Below are positions 10,034-18,244 of a DNA stretch of 37,091 nt, in pieces (position 1 is the stretch's first letter; each line of letters begins with the position of its first letter). This DNA comes from Flavobacteriales bacterium (GTDB lineage Bacteria; Bacteroidota; Bacteroidia; NS11-12g; UBA955). Both the position numbers and the translations under genes were made by a program. The DNA is taken from the NCBI GenBank assembly GCA_947487175.1, contig CANKVM010000019.1, positions 1 to 37,091 of the forward strand, in the 5' to 3' direction. Below the pieces are notes generated by a model. The model was not told the DNA's origin. It saw nothing but the letters and a program-made list of their open reading frames with translations, and did not search any database.

Positions 10034-10041
10034 TATTTTTG
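10034..10041 (+). promoter_or_regulatory. -7 promoter box (TAnnTTTG)
   Basis: TATTTTTG ends 7 bases before the ATG at 10049. It argues against the longer reading frame beginning at 10016, whose start would lie upstream of the promoter. Confidence 0.6.
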
Positions 10042-10048
10042 TGTTGCC

Positions 10049-11584
10049 ATGACAAAACAATCATTTCTAACGCAATTACAAATTAACGAAACCATTCCGA
10101 GTGCAAGTACCGGATTGAATCATATAACCTGCAAGGATACCTCCACGTTTGTTGATTTTAGTCCCGTAGATAATCAAATCATTACGAATGTAACGGAATG
10201 TGATTTAGATACTTACAATGCGGTTGTTGCAAAAGCACTTGAGGCTCAAATAGTTTGGCGCCAGTGGCCGGCACCTAAGCGTGGAGAGGTTGTGCGTCAA
10301 ATTGGTGATGCACTTAGAAAAAATAAGGATGATTTGGGTTCGTTGGTGAGCTATGAAATGGGCAAAAGCCTTCAAGAAGGCTTGGGCGAGGTTCAAGAAA
10401 TGATTGACATTTGCGACTTTGCCGTGGGTATGAGTCGTCAGTTATATGGCTTAACCATGCACAGTGAACGTCCTAACCACAGAATGTACGAACAATGGCA
10501 TCCTGTGGGAATTGTGGGAATTATTTCTGCGTTCAACTTCCCTGTGGCAGTTTGGAGTTGGAACGCCATGATTGCGGCCATTTGTGGAAATGCTTCAATT
10601 TGGAAACCTAGCGAAAAAACACCTGCAACTGCGCAGGCAGTGCAGCATATTTTGGCTGATGTTTTAAAAGAAAATCAAATTCCTGAGGGATTATTTTGTG
10701 TTATCCAAGGTGGAAGTAAAGTTGGCGAATGGTTAACCAACGATCGTAATATTCCGTTGATTAGTGCTACGGGAAGCACCAGAATGGGCAAAAAAGTGGG
10801 TGAAATTGTTGGCGCAAGATTGGGTAAAACCATATTGGAATTGGGCGGTAACAATGCCATTATAGTTTCTGATCAAGCCAATTTAGATATTACCTTAATT
10901 GCGGTGTTGTTTGGCGCAGTGGGCACTGCAGGTCAGCGTTGTACCTCAACAAGAAGATTGATTATTCACGAATCTATATATGAGTCTTTCAAAGAAAAAT
11001 TGGTGAAAGCATATGGTCAATTGCGAATTGGAAATCCATTAGATTCCAATAATCACGTTGGTCCATTGATTGACAAAGATGCTGTATCAAACTATCTTAA
11101 TGCAATTGAGAAATTGCAAAATGAAGGTGGCAGCGTGTTATGTGGCAATAAAGTTTTTGAGGGACATGGGTTTGAGTCTGGATGTTACGTTGCTCCAACC
11201 ATTTGTGAGGGTCAACCTAATTATCAAATTATTCAGGACGAAACATTTGCCCCTATTTTATATTTGTTACAATATTCAACGCTAGAAGAAGCCATTGCCA
11301 TTCAAAACGGAGTAAAACAAGGTTTATCAAGTGCCATTTTCACAGACAACCTTCAAGAAGCAGAAACCTTTTTATCGGCAGTTGGATCAGACTGTGGAAT
11401 TGCCAATGTAAACATTGGTACATCGGGTGCTGAAATTGGCGGAGCTTTTGGTGGCGAAAAAGAAACAGGTGGCGGAAGAGAAAGCGGTTCCGATTCATGG
11501 AAAGCCTACATGCGACGTCAAACCAATACAATCAACTATGGAAAAACCTTGCCATTGGCACAGGGTATTAAATTTGATTTGTAA
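10049..11584 (+). CDS. ALDH7-type aldehyde dehydrogenase (probable L-aminoadipate-semialdehyde dehydrogenase)
   Basis: NAD(P)-dependent aldehyde dehydrogenase of 511 residues from ATG 10049. The active-site residues are present: Asn163 in [14 protein letters not shown], Lys186 in WKPSEK, Glu264 in LELGGNN, and nucleophile Cys298 in [12 protein letters not shown]. The [20 protein letters not shown] and [10 protein letters not shown] forms are characteristic of the ALDH7 (antiquitin) branch, which oxidises 2-aminoadipate 6-semialdehyde in lysine catabolism. No other lysine-degradation gene is adjacent, so the substrate is an inference from family. Transcription probably ends at the hairpin at 11605-11638. 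Confidence 0.9.
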   Translation: MTKQSFLTQLQINETIPSASTGLNHITCKDTSTFVDFSPVDNQIITNVTECDLDTYNAVVAKALEAQIVWRQWPAPKRGEVVRQIGDALRKNKDDLGSLVSYEMGKSLQEGLGEVQEMIDICDFAVGMSRQLYGLTMHSERPNHRMYEQWHPVGIVGIISAFNFPVAVWSWNAMIAAICGNASIWKPSEKTPATAQAVQHILADVLKENQIPEGLFCVIQGGSKVGEWLTNDRNIPLISATGSTRMGKKVGEIVGARLGKTILELGGNNAIIVSDQANLDITLIAVLFGAVGTAGQRCTSTRRLIIHESIYESFKEKLVKAYGQLRIGNPLDSNNHVGPLIDKDAVSNYLNAIEKLQNEGGSVLCGNKVFEGHGFESGCYVAPTICEGQPNYQIIQDETFAPILYLLQYSTLEEAIAIQNGVKQGLSSAIFTDNLQEAETFLSAVGSDCGIANVNIGTSGAEIGGAFGGEKETGGGRESGSDSWKAYMRRQTNTINYGKTLPLAQGIKFDL

Positions 11585-11604
11585 ATCTTATCAAAAGTAT
11601 AAAC

Positions 11605-11638
11605 AAAAAATCCCTCAATAACTTTGAGGGATTTTTTT
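11605..11638. terminator. Bidirectional Rho-independent terminator built from an inverted TTGAGGGA pair
   Basis: AAAAAATCCCTCAA (11605-11618), a 5-base loop, and TTGAGGGATTTTTT (11624-11637) pair over 14 bases and are followed by T. The A-tract on one side and T-tract on the other make it work in both directions, and it lies between the convergent ALDH and bamA genes. The core of the stem is the octamer TCCCTCAA/TTGAGGGA that recurs across the window. Confidence 0.92.
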
Positions 11639-11658
11639 ATGATTAAAAATTATTCCTG

Positions 11659-14214
11659 TTAAAACTGTTGTCCAATAAAGAAGTGGACTTGAGTTGGTTG
11701 ACCGCTCTTAGGTACATCTCTATAATCGAAGCCCCAAGCGTAATCTAATCCAATAAGTCCAAACATTGGCATAAACAAACGAATACCAACACCGGCAGAA
11801 CGCTTCAATTGGAAAGGATTGTATTTTTGTATGCTAGACCATGCATCTCCTGCTTCAATGAAAGCCAAGGCATACACAGTTGCAGTTTGACCCGTTGTAA
11901 TTGCTTGACGCAACTCCATGGTAAATTTGTTAAAAATTGGAGCACCCGCAGAACCACCCATGGCAGTTTGTGAAATGGTGTAATTGTCGTACCCACGCTG
12001 TGAAATAATTTCAGTTGCTGCAATGTTGAAACCAAAAATACCTGCGCCACCTACTTGGAATCTTTCAAAGAAAGTAGGTCCAATTTTAGGATTGTAATAA
12101 CCTAAAAATCCGAATCTCGTTTTGCACATCAATACCAATTTCTTGTAAATTGGGGTATACCACTCCGCGTCAAACTTGAACTTATAAAACTCTGCCCATT
12201 TGTATTTTTCAGTCAATGCCATTTTGGTATAATCTTTATCATTAAAGAAACTTAATGGAGGAGTTGCTTGTATGGATGTGGTAAAATTACTTCCTGAAGT
12301 TGGATAAATTGGATCACTAACCGAGTTTCTAGATAATGTAATTTGCAATGATGGGTTATAAGAAATCCCCTGAAAACCAGTTGGAAAACCATAGTAAGCA
12401 CCATCCATATTTTGCATTCTATATTGTTGGAAACTCAACAAATATTGAATATTAAAGAAATCATCTGGCCATTTCAATCTTTTACCCAAACTCACATTCA
12501 TACCCGTATTGAAAAATGCTTTATGCAATGGATCAGATGTTTGACGATAATCGAAGCTATTTACTGTGTGGAATATAGAAACCGATAATGAATTTGGTTT
12601 ATGTCCACCCAACCAAGGTTCGGTAAATGAGAATGTATAACCTTGATAATTGGCACCGTTACTTTGCGCTCTTAAGGATAATTTTTGTCCATCACCAACT
12701 GGAACTGGGTTCCACAACTTAGGATGAAACAATTTTCTTGCGCTAAAGTTATTTAAAACAACACCGGCAGTTCCTATTAAAGTTGGTGTGGTACTATAAC
12801 CGTTTCCACCCCAACCACCAGACAATTCAATTTGATCTGAAGGTTTTTCTACCAATTTATAGGCAATATCAACCGTTCCATCAGAAGCATTTGGTTTTGG
12901 ATCTACTTTCATTTGTTCTGGATCGAATAAACCTATTGCAGCCAAATCTCGCATGGTACGTTGGATATCGGTTCTAGAGAAAGTATTTCCTGGTTTGGTT
13001 CGAAGCTCTCTTAAAATTACCCTGTCGGTAGTTTTTGTATTGCCAGACCATGTAACATGTCCAATTACCGCTTGAGGTCCCTCAGAAATACGAACTTCCA
13101 TGTCAATACTATCATTTGAAACACCCACTTCAACAGGCATCATGTTAAAAAACAAGTAACCTGCATCCATGTATAAACTTTGTATATCAAATCCACCTGG
13201 ATTGCTAAACAAACGCTCGTCTAGGAGGGATTGGTTGAAAATATCACCCCTTTTAATTCCAAGAAGGGTATCTAATAAAGTGGTTCTATACTTTAAGTTC
13301 CCTTTCCAAGAAATGTTTCTAAAGCGGTATAAATTTCCCTCAATTAATTTTATGTGAACAATAATTCTATCGCTGCGAAACATAGAAATGCTATCTGATA
13401 AAATTCTTGCGTCTCTATAACCTTTTGCATGATACTGTTGAATTAGGTTTGACTTTTCTTCTTCAAATTGCGACTCGGTAAATTTAGAACTTCCAAAAAT
13501 GTTCCATTTGAGGTACGAACGTTTAATTTTCTTGATAGAAGCGCGTAAATCTTTATCAGCTATGGCAAAATTTCCCTCAAAATCAAAATCATAAACCTTT
13601 ACTTTTGGTCCTTTGGTAATTTCAAAATCAAAGTTTTCAAAACCTAACATTGGCTTTCCATCTTTATTCTTTGCGGGCAAACGAACAACTTTTACACTTA
13701 TGTTGTAAAAACCTTTATCTTGATAGTACTTTTCGATTTTCTGAACTGATCGATTCACCAAATTAGGAGTAATATACATTCCCCTTTTTAAACCGATTTC
13801 ATCTTTCAAAGTTTTTGACTGGGCATTTGATATATTGTTAAATCGATGTCCATTCAAACGGGGCTGTTCTTGCACAATAAACTGCACAACCACATTGTTA
13901 CCGCCAACAATTTGAAAATACACTTGCACATCGCTAAAATAATCTTGACGCCAAATATTCTCAATTGCCTTTGAAATATCATTTCCAGGAACTTTAATTT
14001 CCTGACCAATTGACAAACCTGAGTATAAAATGACCATGGCTTTTTGAACTTGCTTGCCATTTACCTCAGCAACTTGAATATTTTTTATTTTATAAACTGC
14101 TGGCTCAATGAAATTATACTCAATAGAAGGCGCACTTTGGAAGGCACTATCATTTATTTGAGAATAACCCAAACCTGCAATACTTAAACACAATATTAAA
14201 AAGAATATTCTCAT
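11659..14214 (-). CDS. bamA: Outer membrane protein assembly factor BamA
   Basis: Central component of the outer-membrane beta-barrel insertion machine. 851 residues: signal peptide (about 1-19, ending YSQ), a series of periplasmic POTRA repeats over roughly residues 35-460 (for example GLKRGMYITPNLVNRSVQK and GRVILRELRTKPGNTFSRTDIQ-like stretches), and a C-terminal Omp85 barrel ending in Phe (FFIGQQF), as expected of a barrel substrate signal. The start is ATG 14214, 3 bases after the uppS stop, so the two are co-transcribed. In Porphyromonas and many relatives skp/ompH chaperone genes follow bamA; here the terminator and a convergent gene follow instead. Confidence 0.93.
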   Translation of the reverse strand: MRIFFLILCLSIAGLGYSQINDSAFQSAPSIEYNFIEPAVYKIKNIQVAEVNGKQVQKAMVILYSGLSIGQEIKVPGNDISKAIENIWRQDYFSDVQVYFQIVGGNNVVVQFIVQEQPRLNGHRFNNISNAQSKTLKDEIGLKRGMYITPNLVNRSVQKIEKYYQDKGFYNISVKVVRLPAKNKDGKPMLGFENFDFEITKGPKVKVYDFDFEGNFAIADKDLRASIKKIKRSYLKWNIFGSSKFTESQFEEEKSNLIQQYHAKGYRDARILSDSISMFRSDRIIVHIKLIEGNLYRFRNISWKGNLKYRTTLLDTLLGIKRGDIFNQSLLDERLFSNPGGFDIQSLYMDAGYLFFNMMPVEVGVSNDSIDMEVRISEGPQAVIGHVTWSGNTKTTDRVILRELRTKPGNTFSRTDIQRTMRDLAAIGLFDPEQMKVDPKPNASDGTVDIAYKLVEKPSDQIELSGGWGGNGYSTTPTLIGTAGVVLNNFSARKLFHPKLWNPVPVGDGQKLSLRAQSNGANYQGYTFSFTEPWLGGHKPNSLSVSIFHTVNSFDYRQTSDPLHKAFFNTGMNVSLGKRLKWPDDFFNIQYLLSFQQYRMQNMDGAYYGFPTGFQGISYNPSLQITLSRNSVSDPIYPTSGSNFTTSIQATPPLSFFNDKDYTKMALTEKYKWAEFYKFKFDAEWYTPIYKKLVLMCKTRFGFLGYYNPKIGPTFFERFQVGGAGIFGFNIAATEIISQRGYDNYTISQTAMGGSAGAPIFNKFTMELRQAITTGQTATVYALAFIEAGDAWSSIQKYNPFQLKRSAGVGIRLFMPMFGLIGLDYAWGFDYRDVPKSGQPTQVHFFIGQQF

Positions 14215-14217
14215 GAA

Positions 14218-14970
14218 TTATTTTGTAATTTGCTCAGTAGTTTTTCCAAATCGTCTTTCACGACTTTGATAATCTAAAATAGCGTCTAAAAAGTGATTTT
14301 TTGTAAAATCAGGCCAAAGCACATCTGTAAAATATACTTCAGAATATGCAATTTCCCAAAGTAAAAAGTTACTTATGCGTTGTTCGCCACTGGTACGAAT
14401 CAATAAATCTGGATCAGGATATTGTGCTGTATTTAAAGCAGCGCTCACAATAGTGTCATCTACCTCATTTGGCTGAATTTTCCCATCTTTTATGTCGTTG
14501 CCTATTTTTTTCATTGCTTCAATAATATCCCAACGACCACTATAGCTCAGAGCCAAAATCAAAGTAGTTTTTGCATTGTCTTTGGTTTTCTCTTCCGCCT
14601 TTTTTAATTGGTCTTTACAGTTAACTGGAAGCTCAGCAATATTGCCCAAGGTTTTCAATCGAACTCCATTCTTCATGAGAGCAGGTAGTTCTTTTTCAAT
14701 TGAATCTACCAACAATTGCATGAGTGCATTGACTTCTATGGCAGGTCTATTCCAATTCTCGGTAGAAAAAGCATACATGGTTACATACTCAATACCCACT
14801 TCTGCTGCAAATTCGATCGCTCCTCGCACTGCATCCACACCCCTTCTATGCCCAAAAATTCTCATTAAGCCTTGCTTTTTGGCCCATCGACCGTTGCCAT
14901 CCATAATAATAGCAACATGTTTAGGGATTCTATTGGCTTGAATTTGAGGGTAATTTGTAATCTGTTCCAC
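14218..14970 (-). CDS. uppS: Undecaprenyl diphosphate synthase (cis-prenyltransferase)
   Basis: Condenses isopentenyl diphosphate onto farnesyl diphosphate to make the C55 carrier lipid for peptidoglycan and other surface polymers. The 250 residues have the hallmark HVAIIMDGNGRWA (18-30, catalytic/metal Asp24), GHRRG (40-44), and the C-terminal RTSGEQRISNFLLW substrate/metal site followed by the YSEVYFTDVLWPDF segment. The length is usual for the family. It sits between PorG-like genes and bamA, the arrangement known from T9SS-bearing Bacteroidota. Confidence 0.95.
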   Translation of the reverse strand: MEQITNYPQIQANRIPKHVAIIMDGNGRWAKKQGLMRIFGHRRGVDAVRGAIEFAAEVGIEYVTMYAFSTENWNRPAIEVNALMQLLVDSIEKELPALMKNGVRLKTLGNIAELPVNCKDQLKKAEEKTKDNAKTTLILALSYSGRWDIIEAMKKIGNDIKDGKIQPNEVDDTIVSAALNTAQYPDPDLLIRTSGEQRISNFLLWEIAYSEVYFTDVLWPDFTKNHFLDAILDYQSRERRFGKTTEQITK

Positions 14971-14981
14971 TTAAATTGAAA

Positions 14982-15827
14982 TTATCTGCAAATAAAGGGT
15001 GTAAATCGGTAAGATAGGTTAAATCCATAGAAATAATACCAGTCTTTTAGATGAACGTCACCACGAAAGGTTCCCGCATTAAAAGCTTTACCTCCATTTA
15101 ACGTTTGTGCTTGGCTATACTGCGCATTCCCAATACCCTTATCATTTTTCATTTTACTATAATCTGGATAAACATCGTCAACATCGTCTAGAAAGTCAAT
15201 GAATGTTTTACGCCATATTGCCTCTACACCAAAAACCCAGGCCCCTTTATGTCTTCTCACAGAACTCATGGTTTTATAACCTATGCCAATTGGCACAGCC
15301 AATTGCAATGGGCTGTAAGTGGCAGATCGGTTTTCAGTATTCAAAACGCGTAAATCAATGTCGCTATTTTCTAGTCTTGAAGGATTAAAATAAAAGGCAG
15401 ACAAACCAATTACTGCATATGGGGTTTCGCTTCCATTTCTAATGTTGGTTCCAAATGAATGAAAATCTAACGAAAGCATACTTGCAAACTCATAAATATC
15501 AGATTTGAAATTTAAATTTTGTACTTGATAATTAATATTCCCTTCTGTAGTACCTGAAATTTTCAAATAGCTCAGTTGGTTCCTTAGTGAAAAATAGCTG
15601 CTCAAATTATAACGTTGATAGACTCCATATGACGGATGAAACTGTTTTAAGTTTTGTCCTTGAGATAAATCACCATAATAATTACTCACGCCATAAACTA
15701 CACCAAACTCATTTCTGCCAGAAAAATATTTTTGTCCGTAAACATGAAAATGCGCCACAAAAGCAGCGCACATTATCAAAAATCTTTTGGTAACAGGATT
15801 AAAATTGAAAACAAGTTTGCTTTCCAC
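14982..15827 (-). CDS. PorG/DUF6089-like outer membrane protein (second copy)
   Basis: 281-residue predicted outer-membrane beta-barrel or surface protein. A signal-like stretch (KRFLIMCAAFVAHFHVYGQ, about 14-32) precedes RNEFGVVYGVSNYYGDLS, which closely parallels the upstream neighbour, as do a QISG-like segment and the near-C-terminal FIDFLDDVDDVYPDY. Proteins of this type lie directly before uppS-bamA in Bacteroidota; PorG of Porphyromonas, a T9SS outer-membrane component, has that position. The start overlaps the upstream gene by 29 bases. ATG 15773 is possible but would remove the basic residues of the signal peptide. The protein ends in ICR rather than a terminal aromatic. Confidence 0.72.
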   Translation of the reverse strand: MESKLVFNFNPVTKRFLIMCAAFVAHFHVYGQKYFSGRNEFGVVYGVSNYYGDLSQGQNLKQFHPSYGVYQRYNLSSYFSLRNQLSYLKISGTTEGNINYQVQNLNFKSDIYEFASMLSLDFHSFGTNIRNGSETPYAVIGLSAFYFNPSRLENSDIDLRVLNTENRSATYSPLQLAVPIGIGYKTMSSVRRHKGAWVFGVEAIWRKTFIDFLDDVDDVYPDYSKMKNDKGIGNAQYSQAQTLNGGKAFNAGTFRGDVHLKDWYYFYGFNLSYRFTPFICR

Positions 15828-16743
15828 CCACTATCTTCCTTGTCAATGTAAAGTTAAAAAACATATACCAATCTTTATTTTGAGAGGCATCACCACGAGG
15901 AGCACCCAACGTTTCGTTGGTTCCTACATCGTTTATTCCCAAAGATGGATCTTGTAATTCAGGAGTTCTATCTGCAAAAGCTGAACTTAAGCCAGTATTT
16001 GCACCGGTTGTAATTTGAGCATCAACATAAGTTAAACTCACATCATCTAGGTAATCTGTAAATGTTTTACGCAAACCAAATTCAACACCCCAAGCCCAAA
16101 TTTCACTAAATTGTTTTTTGTACCCAACTCCAATTGGAATTGATACTTGAGTCAATGAATATCTTTTGCGGCTGTTATATTTGGTTGTTTCTTGACCTTC
16201 AGTGCTCAATGGTTGTAACTCAATCCATTTGCCATCGTACTTTGACAAATCTCCGTAATCTGCAGGGTCGTACAATCCAGGAATATATTTGAATTGCGCC
16301 ATTGGGTTAAATTTGAAAACACCAATTCCAGCAAACAAGAAAGGAGTACCAGGATTTGTTCTTTGTGTTTCGCCAAAACCAAAAATATTCCATTCTAAAG
16401 TTCCACTGAACTCCATGATATTGCTTTTAAAACTCAAATTTCTTTTGCGATATGCTGCATCGCTGCTGTAGTTTTGATCGTTTCCACTTATTTGACCAAA
16501 AACCGCATTACCACGCAAGGTTAAAAAGTCAGAATAATTAAAACGACAAATAATACCACCCATTGGATGGGATTCGTTCAATGCAACCAATGGGGTCAAG
16601 TCACCCATATAGTTAGAAGCACCTAGGGTAATTCCAACCTCAATAGGTTTGCCCCTAAAACGTTTCGGCTGGGCGTTCAACTTAAATGCGAACATCAAAG
16701 CGAACAATAATATGATCCCAGATTTAAAGGTTTTTGTCATCAT
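15799..16743 (-). CDS. PorG/DUF6089-like outer membrane protein (first copy)
   Basis: 314 residues from ATG 16743 (a second ATG follows at 16740). The open frame extends to 16824, but that extension has no signal peptide and lies upstream of a -7 box at 16753-16760. The N-terminus is a clear signal peptide (FKSGIILLFALMFAFKLNAQ), followed by EVGITLGASNYMGDLTPL, a many-stranded Tyr/Asn-rich body and a C-terminal Phe (FQF). TDYLDDVSLTYVD matches FLDDVDDVYPDY of the next gene, so the two are tandem paralogues. A role in type IX secretion by analogy with PorG is plausible but rests on similarity recalled from memory and on the uppS-bamA context. Confidence 0.74.
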   Translation of the reverse strand: MMTKTFKSGIILLFALMFAFKLNAQPKRFRGKPIEVGITLGASNYMGDLTPLVALNESHPMGGIICRFNYSDFLTLRGNAVFGQISGNDQNYSSDAAYRKRNLSFKSNIMEFSGTLEWNIFGFGETQRTNPGTPFLFAGIGVFKFNPMAQFKYIPGLYDPADYGDLSKYDGKWIELQPLSTEGQETTKYNSRKRYSLTQVSIPIGVGYKKQFSEIWAWGVEFGLRKTFTDYLDDVSLTYVDAQITTGANTGLSSAFADRTPELQDPSLGINDVGTNETLGAPRGDASQNKDWYMFFNFTLTRKIVGGKQTCFQF

Positions 16744-16752
16744 GGTATTAGG

Positions 16753-16760
16753 CAAATTTA
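16753..16760 (-). promoter_or_regulatory. -7 promoter box (TAnnTTTG)
   Basis: On the minus strand this reads TAAATTTG and ends 9 bases before ATG 16743. It probably drives the four-gene run of PorG-like 1, PorG-like 2, uppS and bamA. Confidence 0.55.
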
Positions 16761-16825
16761 ACGAATCGGTATTATTTTTCCTAACTTTATGCACAATAAC
16801 AATGTAAAAGTAAAAAAAAGGCAAT

Positions 16826-17617
16826 TTAACCCCTTACTAAATAATACATTCCCATAACCAAATAGTTACGTAAAAAAGGAATATTTGCAATGATATTCAG
16901 TTGTTTTCGCGGTTTAATTCCAAACTTATATTCATAAATTGGATTGAATAAATAACTCGATTTTTTTACCACAAAAAATTCTGAAACTTTACAAATTCGC
17001 TCAAATCTTTCAATAGAAATACCTGTATCACGAATTTCTTCCATGGTTTTTATTCCGCTTTCATTCACACCAAACATTTTCATAACTGACGGATATAACC
17101 CACCAGGGAGCAAATGATAATATGGCATTTTGCTAGCCAATTTACCTGGCAGCACTTGCTGGTGGCCACCATAAGGCATTTGCCAAGGTGGAAACGCAAA
17201 AAATACCACTCCCCCTTTATTCAAAAAACGATGTAATTGGGGCATAAACTTCTCTTGATTTGGAATATGCTCTATCACATCCTTCAAAATAATTAAATCA
17301 AATTTGGTACCCAAATCCACCTCAGGATTTACATCGTAAATATCTTTGTTTAGGAATTGAATTTTGCCATTTTCCAGTTCATCTTTCATGAATTCTCTGG
17401 CAAACTCCAATCGTGATTCTTCCAATTCAATGCCAGTACATTTGTATCCTAAATCTGTGAAAGCCTTCAAAACACCGGCTTCACCACAACCAATTTCCAA
17501 AACGCGCATTTCGCTAGGAAACTGATATTGCTCTTTAATAAATGGTATAATATGTCCCACCGTTACCTTGTGGGTCATGTCAAAATAATAACGCTTATCG
17601 CCGTGAAATTCGTACAT
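16826..17617 (-). CDS. Class I SAM-dependent methyltransferase
   Basis: 263 residues with a Rossmann-type methyltransferase domain: motif I VLEIGCGEAGVLKAF (39-53), an acidic strand end at TGIELEESR, and motif IV-like DLIILKDVIEHIPN. The second half (about 150-263) is rich in aromatic and basic residues, with a short hydrophobic C-terminus (IPFLRNYLVMGMYYLV). The acceptor is unknown. It starts 2 bases after the 3-hydroxyanthranilate dioxygenase stop, so the two share a transcript, but I know of no reason to place it in the kynurenine pathway. Confidence 0.85.
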   Translation of the reverse strand: MYEFHGDKRYYFDMTHKVTVGHIIPFIKEQYQFPSEMRVLEIGCGEAGVLKAFTDLGYKCTGIELEESRLEFAREFMKDELENGKIQFLNKDIYDVNPEVDLGTKFDLIILKDVIEHIPNQEKFMPQLHRFLNKGGVVFFAFPPWQMPYGGHQQVLPGKLASKMPYYHLLPGGLYPSVMKMFGVNESGIKTMEEIRDTGISIERFERICKVSEFFVVKKSSYLFNPIYEYKFGIKPRKQLNIIANIPFLRNYLVMGMYYLVRG

Positions 17618-17619
17618 AA

Positions 17620-18138
17620 TTAAGGTTTTTGCAAAACCTCTCCGCAGTTTTTACAAGTTCTCAAATGTTCGGAATCATAAAATTCATTGAAATGATTTAA
17701 GAAATCTGTTTCAATATTTTTTAGTTCAAAGTAGGCCTCATGCAATTTGTGATTACAGCTATCGCAAAACCACAACAGTCCATCTGTAAATCCTTTGCCT
17801 ACTCTCACCCTTTCAATAACCAAACCCACGCTTCCTGCTGTTCTTCCTGGAGAATGAGGCACTTTTGCTGGCAACAAATACATATCACCGGCCTTCATTT
17901 TCACGTCTTCCCTCATGCCATCTACTTGAATTTTGATGGTAATTTCACCTTCCAATTGATAAAACAATTCTTCGGTTTCATTATAGTGGTAATCTTTTCT
18001 AGCATTCGGGCCACCAACAACCATTACAATGTAATCTGATCCTTCCGGATAAATATTTTTATTGGCAACAGGTGGTTTCAAAAGATGCTTATTCTCTGAA
18101 ATCCACTCTTGTAAATTAAAAGGTTTTCTAATATTCAT
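17620..18138 (-). CDS. 3-Hydroxyanthranilate 3,4-dioxygenase
   Basis: Opens the ring of 3-hydroxyanthranilate to give 2-amino-3-carboxymuconate semialdehyde, on the route from tryptophan/kynurenine to quinolinate and NAD or to catabolism. The 172-residue cupin has the iron ligands His51, Glu57 and His95 and substrate-binding Arg47 and Arg99, at the same positions as in the characterised Cupriavidus enzyme. The bacterial C-terminal rubredoxin-like site is complete: CDSC at 125-128 and CKNC at 162-165. Other kynurenine-pathway genes (kynurenine monooxygenase, kynureninase, quinolinate phosphoribosyltransferase) are not in the window. A -7 box lies at 18164-18171. Confidence 0.95.
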   Translation of the reverse strand: MNIRKPFNLQEWISENKHLLKPPVANKNIYPEGSDYIVMVVGGPNARKDYHYNETEELFYQLEGEITIKIQVDGMREDVKMKAGDMYLLPAKVPHSPGRTAGSVGLVIERVRVGKGFTDGLLWFCDSCNHKLHEAYFELKNIETDFLNHFNEFYDSEHLRTCKNCGEVLQKP

Positions 18139-18163
18139 GACAACATTTTGGTTGGCTTTAATA

Positions 18164-18171
18164 CAAAAATA
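18164..18171 (-). promoter_or_regulatory. -7 promoter box (TAnnTTTG)
   Basis: The minus strand reads TATTTTTG, 25 bases before ATG 18138 of the dioxygenase gene. This is the longest leader among the promoters recognised here. It lies in the 106-base divergent intergenic region shared with purF. Confidence 0.5.
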
Positions 18172-18225
18172 ATCAATTTTATTGAATCTCTTTTTTTAGT
18201 ACTCACATTTTGAAAGTTTATATCG

Positions 18226-18233
18226 TAAATTTG
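18226..18233 (+). promoter_or_regulatory. -7 promoter box (TAnnTTTG)
   Basis: TAAATTTG ends 11 bases before the purF ATG at 18245. The rest of the intergenic region back to 18139 is AT-rich; I see no riboswitch or operator in it. Confidence 0.55.
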
Positions 18234-18244
18234 CACCATTATAC

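Noticed and set aside
14576-14941. 121-codon open frame antisense to uppS
   Set aside because: It lies wholly within a clear housekeeping gene and has no promoter box or recognisable domain, so it is a shadow frame.
14982-16743. Possibility that the two PorG-like genes are one frameshifted gene
   Set aside because: Each has its own signal-like N-terminus and full set of shared motifs, so they are tandem paralogues, not halves.
16744-16824. N-terminal extension of the first PorG-like protein
   Set aside because: It would bury the signal peptide and lies upstream of the -7 box at 16753-16760.
17740-18039. 99-codon open frame antisense to the 3-hydroxyanthranilate dioxygenase
   Set aside because: Cys/His-rich composition only mirrors the opposite strand's codons; it has no start context and no family features.
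5136-18138. Functional link between MbnH-made kynurenine and the kynurenine-pathway dioxygenase
   Set aside because: The MbnP kynurenine is a protein-bound residue in the envelope, while the dioxygenase acts on a free cytosolic metabolite; distance and separate transcripts give no support.
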